A stretch of 64,000 bases of DNA, taken from assembly GCA_016722565.1 (NCBI GenBank), contig JADKIU010000001.1:868001-932000 (forward strand), in the 5' to 3' direction. Numbering within the stretch: position 1 is the first letter of the stretch; every line of letters begins with the position of its first letter. This document shows positions 56,801 to 64,000 of the stretch, piece after piece. The stretch is from Bacteroidota bacterium (GTDB lineage: Bacteria; Bacteroidota; Bacteroidia; 2-12-FULL-35-15). The translations under genes and the position numbers were made by a program. A model generated the notes under the pieces. The model was not told the DNA's origin and searched no databases. It saw nothing but the letters and a program-made list of their open reading frames with translations.

Positions 56801-59800
56801 ACAGTTGTTTGCATCGCGAACAGTAACTGTATACGTGCCTGCACACATAGCTGTCGCTGTCGCACTTGTTTGTGCAGGAACAGTATTCCAAGAATACGTG
56901 TATGCTCCTGTTCCTCCTGCACCGGCAGCAGTTGCTGTTCCGTTACAAGCACCGTTACATAATACTGGTGTAGAAGCTGTAATGGAACCAACTAATAATG
57001 TTGGTTGTGTGATTGATGTGCTGCCACTTGCAGTACATCCCCAACTATCAGTTACTGTTACTGAGTATGTTCCAGGACAAAGTGAGCCACTGGTAGCAGT
57101 TGTTGCTCCACTTGTCCATAAATAAGTGTAAACGTTTGAACCACCTGTTGTGGCAACAGTTGTTGAGCCATTACAAGCAGAGTTACAAGTTATGTTAACT
57201 CCTGTAACCGTTGGATTAATTTGTGGGTCGGAATAAATGGTCACGTTGTCGTTTCCAGTGCATCCATTGATGTCTGTTACAACAACAACATAAGTAGTAG
57301 TTGCTGCAGGGTTTGCAGATGGATTGAAAATATTTGTAGCACTTAATCCAGCTGCAGGTGTCCAGCTATAAGAATATCCTGCTCCGTTTGGTGTTACGGT
57401 TAATGAAGTACTGCCTCCAAAACAAATGGTGTCGTTTGGTCCTGCATCAACGGTTAAGGATGCATTAATGGTTACTGTAGCAGTTGCAGTTGAAACGCAT
57501 CCTAATAAAGTTCCTGTTACTGTGTAAGTTGTTGTAACGATTGGTGATGCAGTAGCTGTATTAACAGTTGCAGGAACTGCACCTGCACTCCATGTGTAGC
57601 TGGTGGCACCTCCTGCAGTTAATGTTGCGGTGCTTCCCGGACAAATACTCGGTGAATTTACTGTAACAATTGGTAAAGGATTCACAGTAACGGTTGCAAT
57701 AGCGGTGCTTGAACATCCGGATGCAGTTCCAGTAACTGTATAAGTTGTTGTTGTTGCAGGCGATGCTGTTGCTGTAGTTACCCCAGTTGAGGTTGCTCCG
57801 GCACTCCATACGTAGGTTGTAGCACCTCCAGCAGTTAATGTTGCACTTGCACCAATACAAATTGCCGGTGAATTTACTGTAACTGTTGGAAGAGGTGTAA
57901 CAGTTACGGTTGCAATTGCAGTTCCTGTACAACTTCCTGTTGTTCCGGTAACCGTGTAAGTTGTGGTGGTTGCTGGTGTTGCATCAGCAGTGTTTACTCC
58001 AGTGCTAGATGCTCCGGCACTCCATGTATATGTGGTGGCTCCAGTGGCAGTTAAGCTTGCGGTTTGTCCATTACAAATAGTCGGTGAATTAACAACGATG
58101 GCAATTGCAGGGGAAACCGTAACGGTAGCAATGGCTGAGCCGGTACAACCTCCACTGGTTCCTGTTACTGTATAAGTTGTTGTTGTTCCCGGTGAAGCAT
58201 TTGCTGTATTGACACCTGTTGGTGTTGCACCGGCACTCCATACGTAGGTTGCACCGCCAGTAGCAGTTAAGTTTGCAGTTCCTCCCGGACAAATTGTTGG
58301 TGAGTTAACTGTAACAGTAATTGATCCCCCGATAGTAACTGTTGCCACTGCGGTTCCTGTACATCCTAATGATGTTCCTGTTACTGTATAGGATGTTGTT
58401 GCTCCTGGTGTAGCTGTTGCTGTATTTACACCCGTTGGTGTTGCACCAGCACTCCACGTGTAGGTTGCTGCTCCTGTTGCTGTGAGGGTAGCCGTTTGAC
58501 CCGGACAAACCGTTGGTGAATTTACAGCAACGATTGGTAATGGATTTACTGTGATTGTAGCAACGGCAGAACCTGTACAGCCTGCTGTTGTTCCTGTTAC
58601 GGTATAAGAGGCTGTAGTTGCCGGTGAAGCAGTTGCAGTATTTACTCCTAATGGTGTTGCACCTGCTGTCCATGTATATGATGCTGCTCCTGTTGCTGTT
58701 AACGTAGCTGTACTTCCTGCACAAATTGTAGGAGAATTGACAGTTACTGTTGGTAATGGATTTACTGTAACTGTAGCTACTGCAGTATTTGTACAACCGG
58801 AACTTGTTCCTGTTACAGTATAAGAAGTTGTAGTTGACGGAACTGCATCAGCGGTGTTTACACCGGTTGAAGATGCTCCGGCACTCCATGTATACGTTGC
58901 TGCGCCACCTGCTGTTAAGGTCGCTACTTGACCATTACAGATAGTTGGTGAATTTACAGTTACCGTTAAAGATGCTGAAACAGTTACAGTAGCTACTGCT
59001 GTAGAGGTACATCCATTTGATGTACCTGTAACAGTATATGATGTTGTTGTTGCAGGGCTCGCAGTTGCAGTGTTAACACCGGTAACGGTTACACCTGCTG
59101 TCCATGTATAGGTTGTAGCTCCACCTGCTGTTAGTACAGCCGAACCACCTGGACAAATTGTTGCTGAGGTAACGGTTGTAATTGGTAATGGATTTACAGT
59201 AATTGTATAAGTAGCAGGTGTGCCCACACATCCCGCATTCGTAGGTGTGATGGTGATGGTTGCAGTTATCGGACCTGCAGTTGCATTGGTCGCAGTAAAT
59301 GCTGGAGTACTTGTTGTTCCACTTGCAGCTAAACCGATTGCTGGATTCGAGTTGGTCCAAGTAAATGTTGCACCCGCTGGTACACTCACAAATGTATTTG
59401 CTGGAACTGCTACCCCAGCACAAAATGTTAAGTTAGGTTCTGCAACCACAGTTGGCAAAGGAGTAACAGTTACTGTGGATATAGCAGTATTGCTACATCC
59501 GGCTGATGTTCCTGTTACAGTATAGGTTGTTGTAATTGCAGGAGTAGCACTAGCGGTATTGATACCTGTTGGTGTAGCACCGGCACTCCAAGTGTACGTT
59601 GTTCCTCCACTGGCTGTAAGTGTCGCTGTACTTCCTGCACAAATTGTTGGCGAGTTAACGGTGATCGCCAAAGTTGAGGCAACTGTTACAGTTGCTACTG
59701 CTGTTGCAGTACAACCAGCAGCTGATGTTCCAGTAACAGTATAGGTTGTGGTTGTCGCAGGTGATGCTGTTGCTGTAGTAACACCTGTTGGTGTGGCACC

Positions 59801-62203
59801 TGCAGTCCAAGTATAAGTTGCTGCTCCACCTGCAGTTAATGTTGCCGTTCCACCCGGACAAATTGTAGGGGAGTTTACGGTTACTGCAGGAGTCGGATTT
59901 ACTGTTATTGTATAGGTTGATGGAGTTCCAACACATCCCGCTGAAGTAGGGGTGATGGTTATGGTTCCAGTAATTGGTCCACCTGTAGCATTCGTAGCAG
60001 TGAATCCTGGAGTACTCGTTGTTCCACTTGCTGCTAAACCAATAGCGGTATTCGAATTGGTCCATGTGAAGGTTGCTCCTGCCGGACTACTTACAAAAGT
60101 ATTTGCTGGCACAGCTGCGCCCGGACAAAAAGTTAAGTTGGGTTCTAAAACAACTGTAGGAACAGGATTTACAGTAATTGTATAGGTAATTGGAGTCCCA
60201 ACACATCCTGCTAAAGTAGGAGTGATGCTAATGGTAGCTGTAATTGGGCCAGCAGTAGCGTTGGTCGCAGTGAATGCAGGTGTACTGGTAGTTCCACTTG
60301 CAGCTAAACCAATGGCAGTGTTTGAATTGGTCCAGGTAAAAGTAGCTCCAACTGGAGTACTATTAAATGTATTTGCAGGCACAGCATCTCCGGCACAGAA
60401 CGTTAAGTTTGGTTCGGGTGTGACTACAGGTAATGGATTAACTGTAACAGTCGCAACATCTGTAGCTGTACAGCCGTTTGCATTTGTTCCTGTTACAGTA
60501 TAAGATGTTGTTGTGACAGGGGAAGCGGATGCAGTGGTTACACCTGTCGATGTAGCACCAGCTGTCCATGTGTAAGTGGATGCTCCACCTGCTGTTAGTG
60601 TTGCAGTTTGTCCCGCACAAATAGTTGGGTCATTCACTGTTACAATCGGCATTGCAAAAATAGTAACAGTAGAGGTTGTTGTTGATGTACATCCTCCAGG
60701 GCCTGTTACGGTATGTGTGATGGTGTAAGTACCCGGTGTAGTATAGGTTACGACTACCGGACTTGTTGTTGCTGTAGCCGGAGTAGCACCACCACCACCA
60801 AAATTCCAGGTTTGTGTATAGCCTGCACCCATCGCTGCTGTGTTAGTAAAGGTAAAAGAGTTACCAGTTAAACATTGATTTGGTGATTGTGTGAACGTAG
60901 AAGTTGGTTGAGGATTTACTGTAATTGTGTATGTACTTGTAGGACCCGGACATGCGCCAATAGTTGGAGTAATTGTTATTGTTGATGTGATGGGTGATGT
61001 AGTTGCATTGGTTGCTGTAAAAGCAGGTGTACTCGTGGTTCCACTGGCTGCTAATCCAATAGCTGGATTAGAGTTTGTCCAGGTAAACGTAGCACCTGCA
61101 GGGGTGCTTACAAATGTATTTGCAGGAACAGCAGCTCCAGCACAAAACGTTAAATTCGGTTCAAGTGTAACTGTAGGCACTGGGTTAACCGTTAGTGTAG
61201 TTACAGAGGTACATGTTGTTGCGCCTACGGTAGCAGTTACGGTGTAGGTATATGTTCCTGCTGCGGGTGAGGCAATTCCTGTTGGATTTTGTATCCCGGA
61301 AGAGTATCCGGATGAACTGGTCCATGAATAGGTTGCACCTGCCACTGTTGTGGCTGTTAATCCATAGGTTGCACCGGCACAAATCGGACCTGAATTTCCT
61401 GCAGTTACAGTACATCCGCTACAGGGCGCGGGTCGGGCATAGGTGGTTGTTAAGGTACATGTAGGATCAGCAGAATACGTGGCCGTTATCGTACACGATC
61501 CGGTGCCGGCAGGAATGCCGGGAAATGAATAGGGTATGGAGGTGGCAAAAGGTGGTGATAATACAATGGGGGCACCACCGCACGAACTCGTTATCGTTAA
61601 TGTTCCGGTAGATGGAGGAGTTGTTGTTGTAATTGTTCCTGTAACGGTAAATGTATTTGTTGCAGGTGCACATGGTCCCGGAATAGCAGTTAATCCGGTC
61701 ATATTACATAAAATCGCACAGTTGGTTGTTCCATCAGCACCTGGTGCATTTTCTGCTACAGCGGTAATGTTTGTAGGTAAACCAGAGAAGTTCGTAATCA
61801 GCATCATGTACCATTGACCAACCACTGCTCCTGTAATATCAATTTGTTCTGTTGCTGCAGTCGAATAACTACAATCGATAGGTGAAGCGCTAATTCCGGC
61901 ACACATGGCTGCTTGCGAAGCAAATGGTCCCCATAGAGCAAAATCGATATCCACTGCTGGAGTACTTGAAATTTGAATTTGAATGTTACCCGCAGTTGCG
62001 ATATTTAAATAATACCAAGCTGGATTTGGTTGTGAACCCAAACATCCGTAGTTGGGACCTACTGGTGCTACCGTACTGGTAGATGCCGGGAAGTTAACCC
62101 CTGATGCAGTACAAAATGGTGCTGCTCCGGCACAACTGCCTTGTGAATAACTCTGGAGAGTTGCAAAGAAAAAAATAGAGAGAACGAGGAGTAATTTTTT
62201 CAT
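50879..62203 (-). CDS. Giant T9SS type-B adhesin (3774 residues) with SprB-like repeats
   Basis: The largest gene in the window. A signal peptide ends at SYSQ (~21). A carbohydrate-binding-like head (CAGAAPFCTASGVNFPAST, DFALWGPF) is followed by a module also seen in the next gene (TGTLTITSSCGGAP...ATYSADPTC). By eye I count four PKD-like units starting EPNLTFCAG, about eleven Ig-like units of the TVNSPTICxGxxATLTAxGA type, then about 22 SprB-like units (VSCFGGNDGFITI, VTCFGACDGFAS and similar). Two PKD domains and a type B T9SS sorting domain (LYVPNAFTPLNHDGNNDTF...FDRWGSMIY...GTVTIVK, ~3683-3774) close it. In Flavobacterium johnsoniae SprB is the mobile gliding adhesin. Here adhesion is a safe inference, gliding only a possibility. 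Confidence 0.93.
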   Translation of the reverse strand: MKKLLLVLSIFFFATLQSYSQGSCAGAAPFCTASGVNFPASTSTVAPVGPNYGCLGSQPNPAWYYLNIATAGNIQIQISSTPAVDIDFALWGPFASQAAMCAGISASPIDCSYSTAATEQIDITGAVVGQWYMMLITNFSGLPTNITAVAENAPGADGTTNCAILCNMTGLTAIPGPCAPATNTFTVTGTITTTTPPSTGTLTITSSCGGAPIVLSPPFATSIPYSFPGIPAGTGSCTITATYSADPTCTLTTTYARPAPCSGCTVTAGNSGPICAGATYGLTATTVAGATYSWTSSSGYSSGIQNPTGIASPAAGTYTYTVTATVGATTCTSVTTLTVNPVPTVTLEPNLTFCAGAAVPANTFVSTPAGATFTWTNSNPAIGLAASGTTSTPAFTATNATTSPITSTITITPTIGACPGPTSTYTITVNPQPTSTFTQSPNQCLTGNSFTFTNTAAMGAGYTQTWNFGGGGATPATATTSPVVVTYTTPGTYTITHTVTGPGGCTSTTTSTVTIFAMPIVTVNDPTICAGQTATLTAGGASTYTWTAGATSTGVTTASASPVTTTSYTVTGTNANGCTATDVATVTVNPLPVVTPEPNLTFCAGDAVPANTFNSTPVGATFTWTNSNTAIGLAASGTTSTPAFTATNATAGPITATISITPTLAGCVGTPITYTITVNPVPTVVLEPNLTFCPGAAVPANTFVSSPAGATFTWTNSNTAIGLAASGTTSTPGFTATNATGGPITGTITITPTSAGCVGTPSTYTITVNPTPAVTVNSPTICPGGTATLTAGGAATYTWTAGATPTGVTTATASPATTTTYTVTGTSAAGCTATAVATVTVASTLAITVNSPTICAGSTATLTASGGTTYTWSAGATPTGINTASATPAITTTYTVTGTSAGCSNTAISTVTVTPLPTVVAEPNLTFCAGVAVPANTFVSVPAGATFTWTNSNPAIGLAASGTTSTPAFTATNATAGPITATITITPTNAGCVGTPATYTITVNPLPITTVTSATICPGGSAVLTAGGATTYTWTAGVTVTGVNTATASPATTTSYTVTGTSNGCTSTAVATVTVSASLTVTVNSPTICNGQVATLTAGGAATYTWSAGASSTGVNTADAVPSTTTSYTVTGTSSGCTNTAVATVTVNPLPTVTVNSPTICAGSTATLTATGAASYTWTAGATPLGVNTATASPATTASYTVTGTTAGCTGSAVATITVNPLPIVAVNSPTVCPGQTATLTATGAATYTWSAGATPTGVNTATATPGATTSYTVTGTSLGCTGTAVATVTIGGSITVTVNSPTICPGGTANLTATGGATYVWSAGATPTGVNTANASPGTTTTYTVTGTSGGCTGSAIATVTVSPAIAIVVNSPTICNGQTASLTATGATTYTWSAGASSTGVNTADATPATTTTYTVTGTTGSCTGTAIATVTVTPLPTVTVNSPAICIGASATLTAGGATTYVWSAGATSTGVTTATASPATTTTYTVTGTASGCSSTAIATVTVNPLPIVTVNSPSICPGSTATLTAGGATSYTWSAGAVPATVNTATASPIVTTTYTVTGTLLGCVSTATATVTINASLTVDAGPNDTICFGGSTSLTVTPNGAGYSYSWTPAAGLSATNIFNPSANPAATTTYVVVVTDINGCTGNDNVTIYSDPQINPTVTGVNITCNSACNGSTTVATTGGSNVYTYLWTSGATTATSGSLCPGTYSVTVTDSWGCTASGSTSITQPTLLVGSITASTPVLCNGACNGTATAAGAGGTGAYTYSWNTVPAQTSATATAMCAGTYTVTVRDANNCTSTATVTITEPFALTASITAQTNVNCFGGSTGSVTVAGSGGTPTYQYSINGGTTFQASGTFSSLAAGSYTIIVRDGNNCTVAQAVIITQPTAITSSVTAQTNVACFGGATGSVTVAAAGGTPTFQYSINGGTTYQSSGTFNTLTAGPYTVTIQDGNGCLFTQAVTITQPTQVTVTATKIDATCGAANGSLTATGAGGTPTYTYSIGAAFQPSGNFTGLAAGTYTVTASDANGCTGTTTITIVDLSGLTASITAQTNVSCNGGTNGSVTVTASGSTSPYLYSINGGVLGGSGTFTTLGQGTYTVVAQDANGCTVSVPVTITQPTVLTGTISAQTNINCFGGSNGSVTIAAAGGTTTYTYSLDGGAFGTSATFSGLTLGAHTITVQDANGCTVAVPVTITQPTALTLTTSVTNATCVAANGSATVTATGATPTYSYLWTPAGTGSTTLTNSAITAGNYTVTVTDANGCTQSATTVVGSNPGGTAVISSSINVSCTAANDGEATVSMGAGATPPFTYAWTPTSQTTVTATGLGPASYTVTVTDGNGCISTATTVITEPTLLTHTFTTSNVSCFGGNDGFITINPAGGTPGYTYLWVPGSYTTQTIAGLSAGTYTCVYTDANGCQKTGSVTITEPAGMTITSTQVDATCSMANGSATVSVGGGTGPYTYLWSDAAAQTTATASGLPSNTYVVTVTDANGCTQTHPVTINNLAGPVATVFSTNNVSCFGDNDGSATVTVSGGTIPFTFSWSNGQTLPTATNLVAGTYTLVATDASGCVASVSTTITEPVLLDLAIAIVHPSCAGACNGSLTSNTLGGTAPYTYLWNPGGVTTPFNLGLCAGTYTLQVTDVNGCTAFKPATLVDPIAVTVAIANTNVSCSGLCDATATANPLTGTGPFTYSWNDINAQTTQVATGLCAGSYTVTVTDANNCTATQTVTITTPASMVASITSIGNVTCFGACDGFASATVVGGSAPYAYLWNPTSTAGASVNNLCAANYTVTVTDANGCTASTTANITEPFELIATITSTNVTCFGACDATANAVYTGGTGPYTFLWTPSFATTPNITAICDGVHDLTVTDGNGCLATASVVITQPTILAVTTTTTNSSCGNADGSACAAITGGVPPFAYSWNDPSTQTTSCASNINAGVYTISITDGNGCSVVGVANVNDNTAPVVTIPTSANVTCAGAANGSAQSSAVGGIIPYSITWTPTGQTTAFVSGLSGGIYTVTYTDSIGCIGSASVTINEPAPLVSGILASSNVSCFLTCDGTATVGAGGGTAPYTYLWNTSPVQTSPAATGLCAAGYTVTITDANGCTSTSSVNITTPPAINIALTSTTNVSCNGGSNGVINLNVTGGTPGYTYTWTPNVGSGPTVTGLVAGSYNVVVADQNGCSSTMTFVITQPSPIALTTITNPSTCGNANGFISVTPLGGTPGYTYLWDDPSAQTTAIATSLPAATYYAIVTDANGCTADTSVVLADQAGPTLAPFTFTEPLCNGTALGTATVFPVGGTPLYTYLWSGIGAQTTQTATALVAGTYTVTVTDNNGCTAVGSVAVTQPSPNGIIVSPTDTICIGENAMIYGAGYGGTPTYTYTWIPATFTGAGPHVVNPTITTTYDVYVTDANGCVSPTETITLFVNPPVTVTATDVSVCSGSFVTISAAASGGNGGPYTYTWSNSFVGASQSVSPSIASSPFNYIVIVDDGCSLLATDTATVTVNPLAVSFMLANDTAGCEDFTVTFNGVSDIGTVYSWNFGDGTPNVVGEPVTHTYPDPGTYNVTLTVTTALGCTSTITNNSYIDVYPAPTAAFSYSPTTITQTAPLVDFTDLSTGANAWEWNFEYPSGIYSDTTQNPSYSYNDTGSYTVMLVVTNSYGCTDTAFNDLEVLPEYTLYVPNAFTPLNHDGNNDTFFPQGVGIDPENFEMMIFDRWGSMIYKTTDINKGWDGKANGGDKVAQIDVYVWKITTKDFKGDTKQYVGTVTIVK

Positions 62204-62254
62204 GCGTAATTTGTTTAGTAGTCCGTTATAATAATGTCTTGCTGTTTAGTAGTC

Positions 62255-64000
62255 TTATTTCACAATAGTAACATGTCCTATCGCTTTGTGTTTTTTTCCT
62301 TTGAAATCCTGATAGTTGAAGCGGTAAACATATACATCTTCTTGCACTACTTCACCGTTGTTGTTTACTGATCCATTCCAGCCTTCGTTAATATTACGAG
62401 TATGGTAAATTTTATTTCCCCATCTGTCAAAAATCATCATTTCATATTTGTCAGGAGAAATACCATGAGAGTAAATATTGAACACATCATTAACCCCATC
62501 TGCATTTGGCGTAAATGTATTCGGAATGTATGCTGTAATAATATCATCAATAATAATCATGTACGTTATTGAATCGATACATCCATTCGCTGTTGTTGCG
62601 TAAAGTGTAACGGGGTAGTACCCAATATTGCTCCATGTATGGTTTGGGTCTTGCTGTGTAGAAGATGTTAGGTCTCCAAAGTTCCATAACCAAGTACTTC
62701 CATTTGTAGAGGTATTCGTAAAATAGGCTGTAGGATTTAAAATGTCAATGGTGGTCGGTGAAAAATAAAAATTAGCAACAGGTTGTGGGAATACATTAAT
62801 CATACATGGAATAGAGTCGGTTGTTGAGCATCCCGCTCCGAAACTTACAGTCAAAGTAACAGTATGACATCCGTTCGTTGTATAAATATGAGTTGCATTT
62901 GGTCCAGATCCAGTGCTACCATCACCAAAATTCCAAGTATAAGTCGCTCCAGGATTTCCTGCGGTGCTTGCTGTGAAGTTACATATAACAGGGTTACAAC
63001 CGCTTAAGGTATCTCCAGTGAAAATAGCAGTTGGAGGAGGTGATGTAGTTACTGTTGCAACCGCTGATCCGGTACAACCGCTACTTGTTCCAATTACGGT
63101 ATAGGTTCCAGCAGTTCCCGGAACTGTTATTGGATTTGTTACAGCGCCTGTCGACCAAGCGTAGGATGTTGCTCCCGTTGCTGTTAATGTTGTAGATATT
63201 CCTGTACAAGTTGTTGGTGAGTTTACTGTCACTATTGGAAGTGGGTTAACTGTAACTGTTGTAGAGGCACTTGCAGTGCAAGATGGAGGTCCAACTACAT
63301 TTACTGTTACGGTGTACACACCTGACATCGCAGCTGTTGCAGCAGGAATAGTCGGGTTTTGCACCGCTGATACAAATCCTCCCGGACCTGTCCAGCTATA
63401 CGTTGCGCCAGCAACAACGGTTGCTGTTAAATTTAAAGTTTGTCCTTCACAAATCGGTCCGTTATTTCCTGCGGTAACCGGACAAGAAGAGCAAGATGCT
63501 GGGGCGGTATAGTTTTGTGTTAATGTACATGCCGGATCTGCAGAAAATACTGCTGTCACAACACATGGCAATCCATCAGATGATAAGCTGTTTAAAGCAT
63601 ACGCCAATGGACTTACAAATGGAGGGTTTAAGGTTTGCACAGTTCCACCACATGAGCTGGTTACTGTTAAGGTACCTGTTGCTGGAGGATTGACAAATGA
63701 AATACTTCCTGTAACGGAATAGTTATTCGTAACAGGGTCACAAGCTGATGGAGTAGCAGAAAGAGTAGTAATCGAACATGTTATCGGACATGGTGCAGGC
63801 GCTGTATATGCTTGCGTAAAGGTACACGCAGGGTCAGCTGAAAAAACAGCCGTTACATTACAAGCAGCGCTGTTAGCTGGCAATCCTGGGAAACTATAGG
63901 CGGCAGGACTAACAAAGGGCGCATTTAAAACAACAGGGGTTCCACCACAAGAGTTGGTAATTGTTAATGTTCCGGTAGCAGGAGCATTTACAAATGTTAC
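62255..64000 (-). CDS. T9SS type-B secreted adhesin (N-terminus beyond window)
   Basis: The frame is open to the window edge, so the first visible residue (VTFVNAPATGTLTIT) is internal. An in-frame TTG at 63883 is not a real start. At least 581 residues are seen. They include two copies of a ~115-residue module (TGTLTxTxSCGG...VTAVFSADPACT) that also occurs once in the giant adhesin downstream, a PKD/Ig unit (NGPICEGQTLNLTATVVAGATYSW), one TVNSPTTCTGISTTLTATGA unit, and PKD domains (TYTWNFGDGSTGSG, WLWNFGDLTSST). The type B sorting domain AYIPNTFTPNADGVNDVFN...FDRWGNKIYH...GHVTIVK ends it. It lies 51 bp upstream of the giant adhesin with no terminator seen, so they may share a transcript. Confidence 0.92.
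   Translation of the reverse strand, partial: VTFVNAPATGTLTITNSCGGTPVVLNAPFVSPAAYSFPGLPANSAACNVTAVFSADPACTFTQAYTAPAPCPITCSITTLSATPSACDPVTNNYSVTGSISFVNPPATGTLTVTSSCGGTVQTLNPPFVSPLAYALNSLSSDGLPCVVTAVFSADPACTLTQNYTAPASCSSCPVTAGNNGPICEGQTLNLTATVVAGATYSWTGPGGFVSAVQNPTIPAATAAMSGVYTVTVNVVGPPSCTASASTTVTVNPLPIVTVNSPTTCTGISTTLTATGATSYAWSTGAVTNPITVPGTAGTYTVIGTSSGCTGSAVATVTTSPPPTAIFTGDTLSGCNPVICNFTASTAGNPGATYTWNFGDGSTGSGPNATHIYTTNGCHTVTLTVSFGAGCSTTDSIPCMINVFPQPVANFYFSPTTIDILNPTAYFTNTSTNGSTWLWNFGDLTSSTQQDPNHTWSNIGYYPVTLYATTANGCIDSITYMIIIDDIITAYIPNTFTPNADGVNDVFNIYSHGISPDKYEMMIFDRWGNKIYHTRNINEGWNGSVNNNGEVVQEDVYVYRFNYQDFKGKKHKAIGHVTIVK

Noticed and set aside
46328..64000. CRISPR array or tandem DNA repeat locus
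   Set aside because: The periodicity follows protein modules of ~70-90 codons with a continuous open frame; there are no short identical repeats with unique spacers and no cas genes.

Overview
The window is a chromosomal segment of an AT-rich member of the Bacteroidota, probably a free-living Flavobacteriia- or Chitinophagia-like lineage. The assignment rests on: C-terminal sorting domains of the type IX secretion system (T9SS) in several proteins; SprB-like repeat adhesins; signal peptides ending in A-Q; DUF5606 and C4 zinc-ribbon proteins typical of the phylum; the short AMP nucleosidase; a Bacteroidota-type promoter (TTTG, 19 nt, TAnnTTTG) before the tRNA gene; and almost no Shine-Dalgarno sequences.

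Region 1 (1-25.3 kb) is mainly housekeeping. It holds purine-nucleoside phosphorylase (cut by the window edge), lpxK, a Nif3-family protein and a coiled-coil zinc-ribbon protein. Next come a lipocalin-like protein, a FadL/OmpP1-type outer membrane protein and a Tyr/Gly-rich lipoprotein. Then follow proS, tRNA-Glu and rpsT, radC, an esterase-like lipoprotein and a broken glycosyltransferase/MORN/TonB locus. The stretch ends with purB, an EVE-domain protein, holA, AMP nucleosidase, a nuclease-fold protein, a T9SS-secreted subtilase, DUF5606, an M3 peptidase, DinB and murB.

Region 2 (25.4-39.8 kb) is more accessory. Two glycosyltransferases are followed by a secreted beta-rich protein, a von Willebrand A (VWA) protein, an ECF-like sigma factor and a membrane-anchored formylglycine-generating-enzyme-like (SUMF1) protein. 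The last three look like one regulatory/surface module. A small island of two exported proteins follows, flanked by diverged inverted repeats that run into tRNA-like fragments. Then come ftsE and a pair encoding a giant TPR protein and an outer membrane barrel.

Region 3 (39.9-64 kb) has gyrB on the plus strand. After two back-to-back terminators, about 22 kb on the minus strand encodes only secreted surface proteins. These are two collagen-like G-X-Y proteins with the same head and different tails, then three T9SS type-B adhesins of 1435, 3774 and more than 580 residues. The adhesins are built from Ig/PKD-like and SprB-like repeats. No T9SS machinery gene is present, so these cargoes depend on a system encoded elsewhere.

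The items most worth checking are the glycosyltransferase/MORN/TonB locus (internal signal peptide plus a single in-frame amber codon), the inverted-repeat island at 32.2-33.75 kb, the VWA-sigma-SUMF1 module with a 10-bp stem-loop just before the sigma start codon, and the modular adhesin/collagen cluster.
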